Assembly: GCF_018688375.1 (NCBI RefSeq)
Contig: NZ_CP061318.1
Coordinates: forward strand, 310,001 to 374,000
DNA length: 64,000 bases
DNA from: Polynucleobacter sp. AP-Ainpum-60-G11
Lineage (GTDB): Bacteria > Pseudomonadota > Gammaproteobacteria > Burkholderiales > Burkholderiaceae
Reading direction: 5' to 3'
A program made the translations under genes and the position numbers. Positions 19,109 through 27,681 of the stretch are shown here, one piece after another. How positions within the stretch are numbered: the first letter of the stretch is position 1; every line of letters starts with the position of its first letter. Below the pieces are notes generated by a model. It was given only the letters and a program-made list of their open reading frames with translations, did not search any database and had not been told where the DNA came from.

Positions 19109-20203
19109 CTATCGCCTGCTAATTAGATACTCTGGAATTTTGTAACGCACTATCGCCAAATATATCCAAACATAGCTTATGGCAAAGAGTGCTACAAACC
19201 CTATAAGGGCTAACTGATAGCGCCAGAACAGGACTGCAGGAATAACCCCAAGAAGGCATATTAGCCATAGATAAGGCGATGTCATTGAATTTCTATAGAT
19301 CTGGTGTTGTTGGTCTTCATTGCTTCCATCCCAGCGTACTATTCGACGATAAATGAGTTGATGCAGATGGAGAGCATCCGGTATTCCGGGATTAATGCGC
19401 TTCAGTATCACTCTTCGATAAATAGTAAAGAGCGTTTCGAAAATAGGGTAGATGCAAAGCAATAGCGGAAACCATTTGGATACTTCTGGATGTCTTGCTG
19501 TTAAAAGGACTGAGAGTTCTGCAATCCAAAAACCAACTAGGTAAGCCCCGCCATCACCCAAGAAAATGAGGCCGCGTGGATAGTTCCAAATCAGAAAACC
19601 TAGTAAGGCCCCAATCATAGCTAGAGATGCAATCATGATTTGAGTATCACCAACCTGAAAGGCCACATAAGTCAGGCCACTAAGAATGATGATTGCTACC
19701 ATACTCGTTAAACCGTTGTAACCATCGATGATATTAAAGGCATTCGCTACTCCAGCAACTGCAAAGCAGGTAATTCCAATAGCGACTGCCGGGTAAGCGA
19801 GCATTAAATTATCAATACCCAATATCTGAACTGAGGTTAGCCAGCCGCCTAAAAGATGGCCAGCAATTGCTGCAGCTATAAAGCTGGCAATAAGGCGAAC
19901 CTTAACTCCTACCTTTTTTGTAATGTCTTCCACAAATCCAAATATAAAGGCAGGTAGTGATGATGCAATTAAGAGTAATCCAAAATTTCCAACGGCTTCA
20001 TTCTCAAAGTATCGAACTACGAGTGAGACGATCAGCCCGAGTAATATTCCAAGCCCACCAATTCTTGGAACAACATGGGTGTGAAATTTTTGTATCCCCA
20101 TGATGTCAGAGTCGGAACTAAATTTGGAATGCAAATGACTGCTGCGAATCACCCAGAAGGTGATTAATAAAGATACAAGAAAAGAGACTGCTAGAACACT
20201 CAT
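19109..20203 (-). CDS. WecA/MraY-like undecaprenyl-phosphate sugar-1-phosphate transferase
   Basis: A 364-aa polytopic membrane enzyme with about ten helices. Diagnostic motifs are KFHTHVVPRIGGLGI, FGFVEDITKK with the acidic pair, AFNIIDGYNGL, IFLGDGGAYLVGF and DALHLHQLIYRR, the conserved His-rich cytoplasmic loop. It moves a HexNAc-1-phosphate to undecaprenyl phosphate. It belongs functionally with the O-antigen cluster but lies on the opposite strand, between the two antiporter repeats. Whether it or the gene at 14820 starts the repeat unit cannot be decided from sequence. Confidence 0.9.
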   Translation of the reverse strand: MSVLAVSFLVSLLITFWVIRSSHLHSKFSSDSDIMGIQKFHTHVVPRIGGLGILLGLIVSLVVRYFENEAVGNFGLLLIASSLPAFIFGFVEDITKKVGVKVRLIASFIAAAIAGHLLGGWLTSVQILGIDNLMLAYPAVAIGITCFAVAGVANAFNIIDGYNGLTSMVAIIILSGLTYVAFQVGDTQIMIASLAMIGALLGFLIWNYPRGLIFLGDGGAYLVGFWIAELSVLLTARHPEVSKWFPLLLCIYPIFETLFTIYRRVILKRINPGIPDALHLHQLIYRRIVRWDGSNEDQQHQIYRNSMTSPYLWLICLLGVIPAVLFWRYQLALIGFVALFAISYVWIYLAIVRYKIPEYLISRR

Positions 20204-20280
20204 ATTTCCTAGATTATAAGAATTACAACTTTTGATGAGTCAATTCTAATCTATCAATGAAGCCTTGTATGGTTTGATCC

Positions 20281-21300
20281 TTAAGGTACCAAACTTAAGA
20301 ACAAAAACTCAAAGAAGATAATCAAGTGCACTACCCCCTGTAATAGGGTAGTTCTACCAATAGCTAGCGTTAATGCTCCAATGAAAAATGACAGATACAT
20401 TAGGGCCATATTCAGGCTGGTGATACCCAGGCTTAGCGGCAGGTTAAAGACAATAGCAATGGTTGCTACAGTGGGGATAGTGAGCCCAATACTGGCCAAG
20501 GCAGATCCTAGCGCCAAGTTCAAGCTACTTTGCAATCTGTTGGCTCTAGCAGCTCTGACTGCTGCATAGCCTTCTGGTAGAAGTACCAGCATGGCAATGG
20601 CGATACCCACTACTGTCTTTGGCGCACCTGCCGCATTAATTCCAGCTTCAATTGCTGGGTTGAGTGCTTCGGCTAGTCCCACTACCACGATGAGTGACAA
20701 TAACAATAAGAATATGCTAATGCTTGTTTTGAGGTTGCTGGGTTTATCTGCATGAGTTTCACTGTTGATCTTACCCTCTTCCTTTTTTGGAAGGTAATAG
20801 TCACGATGACTCACTGTCTGGAAGAATAAGAAGGCGATATAGAGAGCAAAACAGGCAATGCCTGCAAATGCAAGCTGACTCTTAGTGAAATCTGGCCCTG
20901 GCGTACTAGTTGTGACAATCGGCATAACCAAGATAAAGGTAGCCATAGCAGTCAGTACGGCCAATGCTGAATTGGTGCCCTCATTACGGAAAGACATCTC
21001 GTGATGTTTGAATCCACCCATAAAGATACAGAGGCCAATCACTCCATTAACTACGATCATGACTGTAGCAAAGACAGCATCACGGGCAATAAATTCAGAG
21101 CCCTCATGACCCGATAGCATCATGGCGATGATGAGAGAAACTTCAATAATTGTGACACTAATTGAAAGTACTAGAGTTCCATATGGCTCACCTGTTTTGT
21201 GTGCAATTACTTCTGCATGATGAACGGCTGAGAGCACTGCGCCAAAAAGGGTGATGCCCATTACGATGATGAACCAAGTTTGGCTAAGAAGATTTGTCAT
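20281..21300 (-). CDS. Cation/proton antiporter (ChaA/Cax type)
   Basis: A 339-aa inner-membrane antiporter of the CaCA superfamily with about ten helices. GEPYGTLVLSISVTIIEVSL and LLPEGYAAVRAARANRLQSS correspond to the two alpha-repeat regions with acidic residues in the membrane. A polar linker (KKEEGKINSETHADKPSN) separates the halves. It probably exports Ca2+ or Na+/K+ in exchange for protons. Its 3' 557 bp is repeated at 17920-18476. It diverges from the CbiX-like gene across a short promoter region. Confidence 0.85.
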   Translation of the reverse strand: MTNLLSQTWFIIVMGITLFGAVLSAVHHAEVIAHKTGEPYGTLVLSISVTIIEVSLIIAMMLSGHEGSEFIARDAVFATVMIVVNGVIGLCIFMGGFKHHEMSFRNEGTNSALAVLTAMATFILVMPIVTTSTPGPDFTKSQLAFAGIACFALYIAFLFFQTVSHRDYYLPKKEEGKINSETHADKPSNLKTSISIFLLLLSLIVVVGLAEALNPAIEAGINAAGAPKTVVGIAIAMLVLLPEGYAAVRAARANRLQSSLNLALGSALASIGLTIPTVATIAIVFNLPLSLGITSLNMALMYLSFFIGALTLAIGRTTLLQGVVHLIIFFEFLFLSLVP

Positions 21301-21376
21301 TTATCTAGGGGTAGGGCGCTTAATTTCAGGGTAAGCTAAGATATTAATTCTAATGGTTTATAAGGTTTATATAGAT

Positions 21377-21745
21377 GTGAATACAAAAGCAATCATCTTA
21401 TTTGGCCATGGCGCCCGTGATACTCGTTGGCATGAACCATTTGATCGTTTGGCCGCTCTTTGGAAGGCTCAACACCCCAAGATTCTGGTGGAATTGGCTT
21501 TTTTGGAGCTCATGCAACCCGGTCTTGAAGAAGCTATTTTATCCTTGGTTATTGTTGGCGCAACAGAAGTGGTGGTGGTCCCTGTATTTTTTGGTCAGGG
21601 CGGTCATTTGCGCAATGACTTCCCAGTGCTAATGTCAGCCTGTCAGGAGAAATTTCCTTGGATTAAATTAAGCGCTACGCCTGCTGTCGGAGAAGATGCA
21701 GCTGTCTTGCAGGCCATCATTGACTTTGGGGCTAGAGCTTTTTAG
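21377..21745 (+). CDS. CbiX/SirB-like sirohydrochlorin chelatase
   Basis: About 122 aa, the length of the short single-domain CbiX proteins. It opens NTKAIILFGHGARD, the conserved metal-binding His region, and has LELMQPGLEEAI and VVVVPVFFGQGGHLRNDFP with the second His. It would insert Fe2+ (or Co2+) into sirohydrochlorin. Together with CobA and CysI next door this gives siroheme for sulfite reduction. GTG 21377 gives the usual family N-terminus; ATG 21353 is an alternative. The last 78 bp overlap the 3' end of the convergent cobA gene. Confidence 0.82.
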   Translation: MNTKAIILFGHGARDTRWHEPFDRLAALWKAQHPKILVELAFLELMQPGLEEAILSLVIVGATEVVVVPVFFGQGGHLRNDFPVLMSACQEKFPWIKLSATPAVGEDAAVLQAIIDFGARAF

Positions 21746-22555
21746 TGCAGGCAGTGTCTTCATACTTTGATTGGCGTCCCGATTTGCAGATTGTCGCTTC
21801 TCTCTGAGGGCTTCCCCAACCATAATTAGTGCAGGCGAGGCTTTATCAAACCAGTCGTTGACTTTGCCGTCGGCTAATTGACCAAGAGTGCCTAACCAGT
21901 GACGCTCATTCTTAGTGCTGACTGCTTCTAGGATGTGAACGGGTGTCTCATGGGTGTGTTGAGAGTTACTCTCTACTAATTGCTTGGCTATATTGCTGGC
22001 ATCCTTGCGCCCCATGTAATACACCACAGTATCTGCACTGGGGTTTTGTATAGGTTGAGCCGTGTCTTGATCTGCTGGGTGTTTTATAGTTTTAAAGGTT
22101 TCATTGGTTTGAGTTAAAGTCACAAAGGCAACACTTCTGCTAACGCCTCGTAATGTCAGCGACTGCTGAATGGTAGCTGCTCCCGCTAGGGCAGCGGTAA
22201 TACCCGGCACTACTTCTATTTCAATATGATGATTTTTGAGTGCTTGGATTTCTTCATCAGCGCGCCCAAACATCATGGGATCGCCGCCTTTTAAGCGAAC
22301 AATGATTTGATATTTATGAGCGGCATCAACGAGTCGCTTGTTAATGAAATGCTGCGCACAAGATGGTTTGCCGCAACGCTTACCAACAGGTTCTTTAATA
22401 GCCTGTGGACAGAGCTCCAGCATGGCTGGATCTACCAATGCATCATAAAAAACAATATCGGCTTTCTCAAGGAGCTTTGCACCACGTACAGTAATGAGAT
22501 CTACTGCGCCAGGACCAGCGCCAACCAAGAAGACTTTCCCGAAAGTTGATGTCAT
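21668..22555 (-). CDS. cobA: Uroporphyrinogen-III C-methyltransferase
   Basis: A 295-aa SUMT that uses SAM to methylate uroporphyrinogen III twice, giving precorrin-2, the precursor of siroheme. Motifs are LVGAGPGAVDLITVRG at the N-terminus, VVRLKGGDPMMFGRADEE and VVPGITAA. The C-terminal 45 residues are a low-complexity extension beyond the usual 250-260 aa, and their coding sequence overlaps the convergent CbiX-like gene. The precorrin dehydrogenase half of a CysG fusion is absent. The gene lies 24 bp after the DUF934 gene, so it is part of the cysI operon. Confidence 0.92.
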   Translation of the reverse strand: MTSTFGKVFLVGAGPGAVDLITVRGAKLLEKADIVFYDALVDPAMLELCPQAIKEPVGKRCGKPSCAQHFINKRLVDAAHKYQIIVRLKGGDPMMFGRADEEIQALKNHHIEIEVVPGITAALAGAATIQQSLTLRGVSRSVAFVTLTQTNETFKTIKHPADQDTAQPIQNPSADTVVYYMGRKDASNIAKQLVESNSQHTHETPVHILEAVSTKNERHWLGTLGQLADGKVNDWFDKASPALIMVGEALREKRQSANRDANQSMKTLPALKSSSPKVNDGLQDSCIFSDSRRSA

Positions 22556-22579
22556 GGTGCAGTTGTATCTATTAATTGA

Positions 22580-23125
22580 TTAAACAGCATTAGTAGTGCG
22601 CTCATCACGCCAGCTGTTCTGGGTTGTCACACTAAAGAGATCAAACTGCTTGAGTCCGATGTCGAGGTTTTGATCGGGGCGTAGTTCAAAAGCATCAAAA
22701 CCTACACGTGCGCCTTGTAAGAGTTGATCGATTAAGACATCCCCAATCGCACGGACTTCACCTTGCCATTCAAAGCGATTTCTGAGGAGCGCTGCAGTAC
22801 TAAAACTTCTGCCATCCCGAAAAATAGGGAAATGCGCACCAACTACCGGCCATAAGGATTTAGCATCTTCAATGATGTCATCATGCTTGAGAATGTCATC
22901 ATCGGCGGCAAACCACACGCCAATCTCTCCTTTGCCCGCTTTATCTTGTACATCCTGGTTCTTGTGATGTGTGATCCACCAATGAAACGGTACTAATACC
23001 TTGTGTAATCCATGCTCTAGGTCTGGAATGCCACCTTCATCACGCTCGCCATCCCAGGCTTGCCATTCATTAGCAATCACTGTTGGTTTGCCATCTTTTG
23101 GAAAGTAAATAATCTTTTGGTTCAT
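22580..23125 (-). CDS. DUF934 family protein linked to sulfite reductase
   Basis: A 181-aa protein of the DUF934 family, recognised by VWFAADDDILKHDDIIEDA, WPVVGAHFPIFRDGRSFSTA and RVGFDAFELRPDQ. It lies 13 bp after cysI and before cobA, the arrangement seen in many betaproteobacteria, where the family is annotated as an oxidoreductase subunit or sulfite-reduction accessory protein. It has no signal peptide or membrane helix. Its biochemical role is not established to my knowledge. Confidence 0.85.
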   Translation of the reverse strand: MNQKIIYFPKDGKPTVIANEWQAWDGERDEGGIPDLEHGLHKVLVPFHWWITHHKNQDVQDKAGKGEIGVWFAADDDILKHDDIIEDAKSLWPVVGAHFPIFRDGRSFSTAALLRNRFEWQGEVRAIGDVLIDQLLQGARVGFDAFELRPDQNLDIGLKQFDLFSVTTQNSWRDERTTNAV

Positions 23126-23138
23126 AGTTTTTCCATGA

Positions 23139-24854
23139 TTAAGCTAACACTCCTTTGGGGTGCTTGCGATTACTCTTGTAGGCCGCTTCTTTGAATGGGG
23201 TTACGCCTAGACGGCGGTAGGTCTCAATGAAAGGTTCATCGCCTGCGCGTTGTTCAATGTAGGTATTAATCAAACTGGTCATGACGTCGGGGATTTCATT
23301 GGCGTAGAAAGAGGGTCCAATGACTTTGCCAATAGAGGCATCATTGCCTTGCTCTCCACCTAAGGTGATTTGGTACCACTCTTCACCATCTTTATCGACG
23401 CCAAGTACGCCAATATTGCCGACGTGATGATGACCGCAGGAATTAATACATCCTGAGATATTTAAACTGATATCACCCAAATCAAATAAGTAATCCAAAT
23501 CATCAAATCGCTCCTGAATTGCCTTAGCAATCGGAAGGGACTTAGCATTGGCTAATGAGCAGAAATCACCTCCTGGGCAGGCAATGATGTCAGTGAGTAA
23601 TCCAATATTGGGTAGGGCTAGACTGTGATTCTTAGCAGCACGCCAAAGATTGAGTAATTGTGTTTGTTCAACATCGGCTAGCACTAAGTTTTGTTCATGC
23701 GTAACGCGTAACTCACCAAAGCTATATTGGTCGGCTAAGTCAGCTATGGCATTCATCTGCGCACTAGTGGCATCGCCTGGAGCAACTGTGCCATGGGGCT
23801 TGAGCGACAGGATTACGCTGGCATAGCCTGTAACTTGATGGGGTTTGACATTGCGCTCTAACCAACGAGCAAAGGCAGCTCTATCACTCTCAGGCGCAGC
23901 TACAAGAATGGCCTCATCACTTAATACATTCAACTGTTGATATGCAGGCTTAGTAAAGTGCTTAGCAACACGCCCCCATTCAGCCTGTGTGAAATTATCT
24001 TTACTCTGCTTTGTTTCATTGTGAAGGTGTGCCCATTCACCTTCAACTTGGCGTGCAAATTCTTCGGGACCTAAAGCCTTTACCAAAATCTTGATGCGGG
24101 CTTTGTAGAGATTATCTCTTCTACCAAAGCGGTTATACACACGCAAGAGGGCAGTTAAATAGCTTGGCAGTACCTGCCATGGCAAGCCTTGCTTAATTAA
24201 TGATCCCACTATGGGTGTGCGACCCATACCACCACCTGCATAGATGTCTGCAGTGAGTTCACCATTCTTGATAGCTGGGTTTTTCTTGAGTTCAATACCG
24301 ACATCATGGCAAAGCAAGACAGTGCGATCTTCTTTCGCACCATTAATCGCAAACTTGAACTTTCGTGGCAGGTGAGCAAACTCTGGATGTAAGGTTGACC
24401 ATTGACGTAGGAGTTCACAAACAGGACGGGGGTCGACATGTTCATCGGCAGCAATACCTGCAAAGGCATCGCTTGTGATGTTGCGAATACAGTTGCCCGA
24501 TGTCTGAATGGCATGCATTTCTACTTTGGCTAATTCAGCCAAGATGTCCGGAGTTTGCTCTAGCTCTACCCAGTTGAACTGAATGTTTTGACGGGTAGTG
24601 AAGTGACCATAACCGCGATCGTATTTATCAGCAATGAAGGCTAGCGTGCGAAGCTGTTTAGAGCTCAATAAGCCATAAGGAATGGCAATGCGTAGCATAT
24701 ATGCATGGCGCTGATGGTAGAGACCATTCTGTAGGCGGAGAGGGCGGAACTCTTCTTCGGCTAAGGTGCCGTTTAGACGACGTTCAACTTGGTCTCGGAA
24801 TTGGATAACCCGTTGATCTACAAGGGTTTGGTCAATATGGTCATATTTGTACAT
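23139..24854 (-). CDS. cysI: Nitrite/sulfite reductase hemoprotein (CysI-type)
   Basis: A 571-aa siroheme and [4Fe-4S] enzyme that reduces sulfite to sulfide with six electrons. The early half has KYDRGYGHFTTRQNIQFNW and TSGNCIRNITSDAFAGIA. The cluster ligands are in CPGGDFC (CX5C) and SGCINSCGHHHVGNIG (CX3C). Neighbours cobA and the CbiX-like gene make its siroheme. No CysJ flavoprotein is visible, so the electron donor is probably ferredoxin or the DUF934 partner. The promoter should lie in the AT-rich stretch 24855-24980; I cannot point to a CysB site. Confidence 0.92.
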   Translation of the reverse strand: MYKYDHIDQTLVDQRVIQFRDQVERRLNGTLAEEEFRPLRLQNGLYHQRHAYMLRIAIPYGLLSSKQLRTLAFIADKYDRGYGHFTTRQNIQFNWVELEQTPDILAELAKVEMHAIQTSGNCIRNITSDAFAGIAADEHVDPRPVCELLRQWSTLHPEFAHLPRKFKFAINGAKEDRTVLLCHDVGIELKKNPAIKNGELTADIYAGGGMGRTPIVGSLIKQGLPWQVLPSYLTALLRVYNRFGRRDNLYKARIKILVKALGPEEFARQVEGEWAHLHNETKQSKDNFTQAEWGRVAKHFTKPAYQQLNVLSDEAILVAAPESDRAAFARWLERNVKPHQVTGYASVILSLKPHGTVAPGDATSAQMNAIADLADQYSFGELRVTHEQNLVLADVEQTQLLNLWRAAKNHSLALPNIGLLTDIIACPGGDFCSLANAKSLPIAKAIQERFDDLDYLFDLGDISLNISGCINSCGHHHVGNIGVLGVDKDGEEWYQITLGGEQGNDASIGKVIGPSFYANEIPDVMTSLINTYIEQRAGDEPFIETYRRLGVTPFKEAAYKSNRKHPKGVLA

Positions 24855-24984
24855 AGACCCGTATTGTCTGGGGCTATGTCTATAACTACAAATACTTAAA
24901 TATTGAATCTATATATCTAGATCAATATATAGGGTTTGATCATTCGGAATTGATGCTTTATTGCTGGGGGCTCAACGACAGCAT

Positions 24985-25356
24985 TTAGAGGCTAAATTCT
25001 CTGTAATGCCTGTATAGATTGGCAATCGAAGCAAACCCTAAAACAACGATCAGAACCGCAAACAGGTATTCAAGCGTGAGGTAGCTAAAGATCCCTGACT
25101 GAATCGCTACTGCTGCCGCAATAAAAGCGGCAATCGCTCCAAACACCACAATCTTGAAGTTCGGAATAAAAGCGCCCAGAGTAATTGCAACAAATAGCAA
25201 GATAAGATCTGAAATTAACTGATCCGCAGTTTGAAAAATGCTATTGGTCAACTCGGGGTTAGTTAGCTTGCCCAGAACGGCAAGCAACAGAATGCTTGCA
25301 AGCACTGCAAAATTGAGTTTTGCTTTATTGAAAATCGTTTTGAGTTGATCGTTCAT
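24985..25356 (-). CDS. Hypothetical membrane protein
   Basis: A 123-aa protein with four hydrophobic segments (LNFAVLASILLLAVLGK, LISDLILLFVAITLGAFI, IVVFGAIAAFIAAAVAI and YLFAVLIVVLGFASIANLY). I do not recognise the family and see no catalytic motif. It lies 23 bp downstream of the 75-aa membrane protein gene, so the two are probably cotranscribed. Nothing in the surrounding genes points to a function. Confidence 0.7.
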   Translation of the reverse strand: MNDQLKTIFNKAKLNFAVLASILLLAVLGKLTNPELTNSIFQTADQLISDLILLFVAITLGAFIPNFKIVVFGAIAAFIAAAVAIQSGIFSYLTLEYLFAVLIVVLGFASIANLYRHYREFSL

Positions 25357-25379
25357 GCGTAGGATTTTTGTATGGTGAA

Positions 25380-25607
25380 TTAGTAGTTCGGACTACCGCT
25401 AAATACTAGGCTGATCCCAATCCAAAGCAGAATAAAGGCAATCAAAATAGTGAAGCCAATCTTTTTGAGGAAGTACTCTAAGGTATCCATATAAGCTTCA
25501 TCATTACGACCAAAGTACTGATCGAAACGTTTCCACACTAAACGACCAACAACTAAGGGTAGCAACATCGCTGCGATGCCGAGAACAACAGTAAAAGTGG
25601 TATCCAT
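25380..25607 (-). CDS. Small two-helix membrane protein
   Basis: A 75-aa protein with two transmembrane helices (VVLGIAAMLLPLVVGRLVW and IGFTILIAFILLWIGISLV) joined by an acidic cytoplasmic-type loop (RNDEAYMDTLEYFLKK). The family is not recognised. It sits between the amidohydrolase and the 123-aa membrane protein, same strand, with gaps of about 25 bp, so the set may be one operon. Confidence 0.65.
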   Translation of the reverse strand: MDTTFTVVLGIAAMLLPLVVGRLVWKRFDQYFGRNDEAYMDTLEYFLKKIGFTILIAFILLWIGISLVFSGSPNY

Positions 25608-25633
25608 TGAGTTTGATTCTTTCTTGCTGATAT

Positions 25634-26542
25634 CTATTGGTTGGTAGTAATGGCCGGAAAGTCATATAGCATACAGGGATTGTCTGAGAGGATGGTTTTT
25701 CTCAAGCTGGTATCTGTGATCCAGGATCCAAATAGATCACATAAGTCGGCATCATGAGGCATTTGTTTTTTGACCATCACATGCGGCCAATCGCTACCCC
25801 AGATCAATCTCTGACTATTGGCATGAATCACTTCATAATTAAATGCTCGCATGTCTTCATAGGGAAAGTCCCCATCACAAATACGATATGCCCCAGTCAT
25901 TTTGACCCAAGCTTTGTTATTTCGAAGTAGTTCAAGTAGGCCCTCAAAACCTTTGTCATTGATGCCATGTTTTGCGTGGCAGTAGCCAAAGTGACCAAAA
26001 ACTAAGTCGACTGGAAAGTCTGCAAATGTACTAGCAAGATTGGGATATTCATTGACATGGGCTAGTAACTCTAAATGCCACCCAAGGGGCTGGATCCGTT
26101 TGGCTATTGCAGTCAATTGAGCGATTGGCAAGCCGGCGGATTTATCGCTGACATCAACCACGTTACAGCGTATACCCCGCACTCCTGCCTGATGCATTGA
26201 TTCTAATTCGGTATCTGTAATGCTAGGGTCAATCACCGCAACACCACGAAACTGATTGGGGTATGAAGCAAGCGCTGCGAGCATCGCGCGGTTATCGGTT
26301 CCATACACGCTGGGCTGTACTAAGACCGCACGATCAATGCCTAACATTGCCAATAAAGACTGATACTGGACAAGCGTAGCATCAGGTGGCGTGTAGATAC
26401 GCTCCTTGGCATAAGGAAATTCGACTGCTGGTCCGCATATATGAGCATGACAATCTACCGCCCCAGTAGTAAATGCGATCTTAGGTGATCGGATTTCTGG
26501 ATCTGGGGCTTGGCAGAGTGGTGCTGAGTAAGTGGAATTCAA
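25634..26542 (-). CDS. Amidohydrolase-2 family hydrolase, PDC-hydrolase-like
   Basis: A 302-aa TIM-barrel hydrolase. The metal site starts with DCHAHICGP near residue 30, and LVFGHFGYCHAKHG and RLIWGSDWPHVM follow in the expected order. It resembles 2-pyrone-4,6-dicarboxylate hydrolase (LigI) and related lactone hydrolases of aromatic acid breakdown. It is 14 bp downstream of a Bug-type substrate-binding protein, a frequent pairing that suggests uptake and hydrolysis of an organic acid. The substrate is not certain. Confidence 0.82.
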   Translation of the reverse strand: MNSTYSAPLCQAPDPEIRSPKIAFTTGAVDCHAHICGPAVEFPYAKERIYTPPDATLVQYQSLLAMLGIDRAVLVQPSVYGTDNRAMLAALASYPNQFRGVAVIDPSITDTELESMHQAGVRGIRCNVVDVSDKSAGLPIAQLTAIAKRIQPLGWHLELLAHVNEYPNLASTFADFPVDLVFGHFGYCHAKHGINDKGFEGLLELLRNNKAWVKMTGAYRICDGDFPYEDMRAFNYEVIHANSQRLIWGSDWPHVMVKKQMPHDADLCDLFGSWITDTSLRKTILSDNPCMLYDFPAITTNQ

Positions 26543-26556
26543 TTTACTGTTTGAGA

Positions 26557-27567
26557 TTACTGAGGTTCAATATTGGCGTCTTTGGCAATCTTCTGATACT
26601 TCGCCATTTCATCGCGGACAAATTTGCTGAACTCTTGTGGGCTCATGGGAGTTGCTTTAATGCCCTTGGCTTCATAAGCGGTTTTCACTTCGGGATTTTG
26701 CATGGCTAGATTGATATCTTGATTAATCTTTTTAACAATTGCTGCTGGTGTGCCTGCTGGTGCCCATACGCCAAACCAAAGACCAATTTCAAAGGTGAAG
26801 TAACCCAACTCAGCAATGCTTGGGATATCTGGAACGGCCGCATTGCGAGCTTTGCTTGTCACGCCAAGCGCTCTTACTTTGCCGCCTTTTAGTTGTCCAA
26901 TAGCAGTATCGAGTGGCGCCATGTAGAAAGCAGTCCGTCCAGCCATCGTATCTTGAATAGCCTCTGGCGAGCCTTTATAGGGCACGTGAATCAGTTTGAT
27001 GCCCATCATTTGATTAAAGTATTCAGCGGCGAGGTGAGTAGAGCTTCCAACGCCAGCAGAAGCGAAAGTGATTTCACCGGGTTTGGATTTTGCCGCGATC
27101 ACCAGATCCCTGATGGATTGGTATGGACCCTCTGCAGATGTGATTAAGACGTAAGGAGTTTGTCCAAGAATATCGACATCAACTAGGCTCTTGAGTGGGT
27201 CATACGGTAGTTTTTTATAGATTGCCGGATTAGCGGCATATGAAGCAGATTGCACTAACAGGGTATAGCCATCGGCCTCTGAGCTCACGACTGCGCCAGT
27301 GCCAATTAAACCTCCTGCGCCAGGACGATTTTCAATAATGACGGATTGCTTCCAGGTTTCTGCCAAGCTTTTGGCAACGATTCTGCCGGCAATGTCAGCC
27401 CCAGAACCCGCTGTCAAGGGAACAATCATCTTCACGGTCCGATTGGGATAACTTTGCGCATTGGCCAGGCTGGAAATGAGGCTCAGGCTAAAACCTAAGC
27501 CAATGAACAGGCTCAACATTAAATTGTTTTTGAGCGGACGAGGGGATTGCAATGTTTTTTGCATCAT
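26557..27567 (-). CDS. Bug/TctC tripartite tricarboxylate transporter binding protein
   Basis: A 336-aa periplasmic solute-binding protein. An N-terminal signal peptide (hydrophobic MLSLFIGLGFSLSLISSLANAQS) is followed by YPNRTVKMIVPLTAGSGADI, the hallmark of the Bug family, and by IIENRPGAGGLIGTG. Bug proteins bind small carboxylates or aromatic acids. No TctA/TctB membrane partners are adjacent, which is common in Burkholderiales where many orphan Bug proteins exist. It is the first gene of the operon with the amidohydrolase. Confidence 0.9.
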   Translation of the reverse strand: MMQKTLQSPRPLKNNLMLSLFIGLGFSLSLISSLANAQSYPNRTVKMIVPLTAGSGADIAGRIVAKSLAETWKQSVIIENRPGAGGLIGTGAVVSSEADGYTLLVQSASYAANPAIYKKLPYDPLKSLVDVDILGQTPYVLITSAEGPYQSIRDLVIAAKSKPGEITFASAGVGSSTHLAAEYFNQMMGIKLIHVPYKGSPEAIQDTMAGRTAFYMAPLDTAIGQLKGGKVRALGVTSKARNAAVPDIPSIAELGYFTFEIGLWFGVWAPAGTPAAIVKKINQDINLAMQNPEVKTAYEAKGIKATPMSPQEFSKFVRDEMAKYQKIAKDANIEPQ

Positions 27568-27681
27568 ATCTCCTTAGTATTTTTATTGTTTCGTTGGATA
27601 ATCTACCATGCTCCCGGCAAGATCACCATGATCAAGATGGGAAATATAAAAATTGCTAAATCAGCTAGAAAGTAGAGACAA

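Noticed and set aside
20281..21300. Antiporter gene as insertion sequence or mobile repeat
   Set aside because: The repeated unit has no transposase, inverted ends or target duplication; it is a simple segment duplication.
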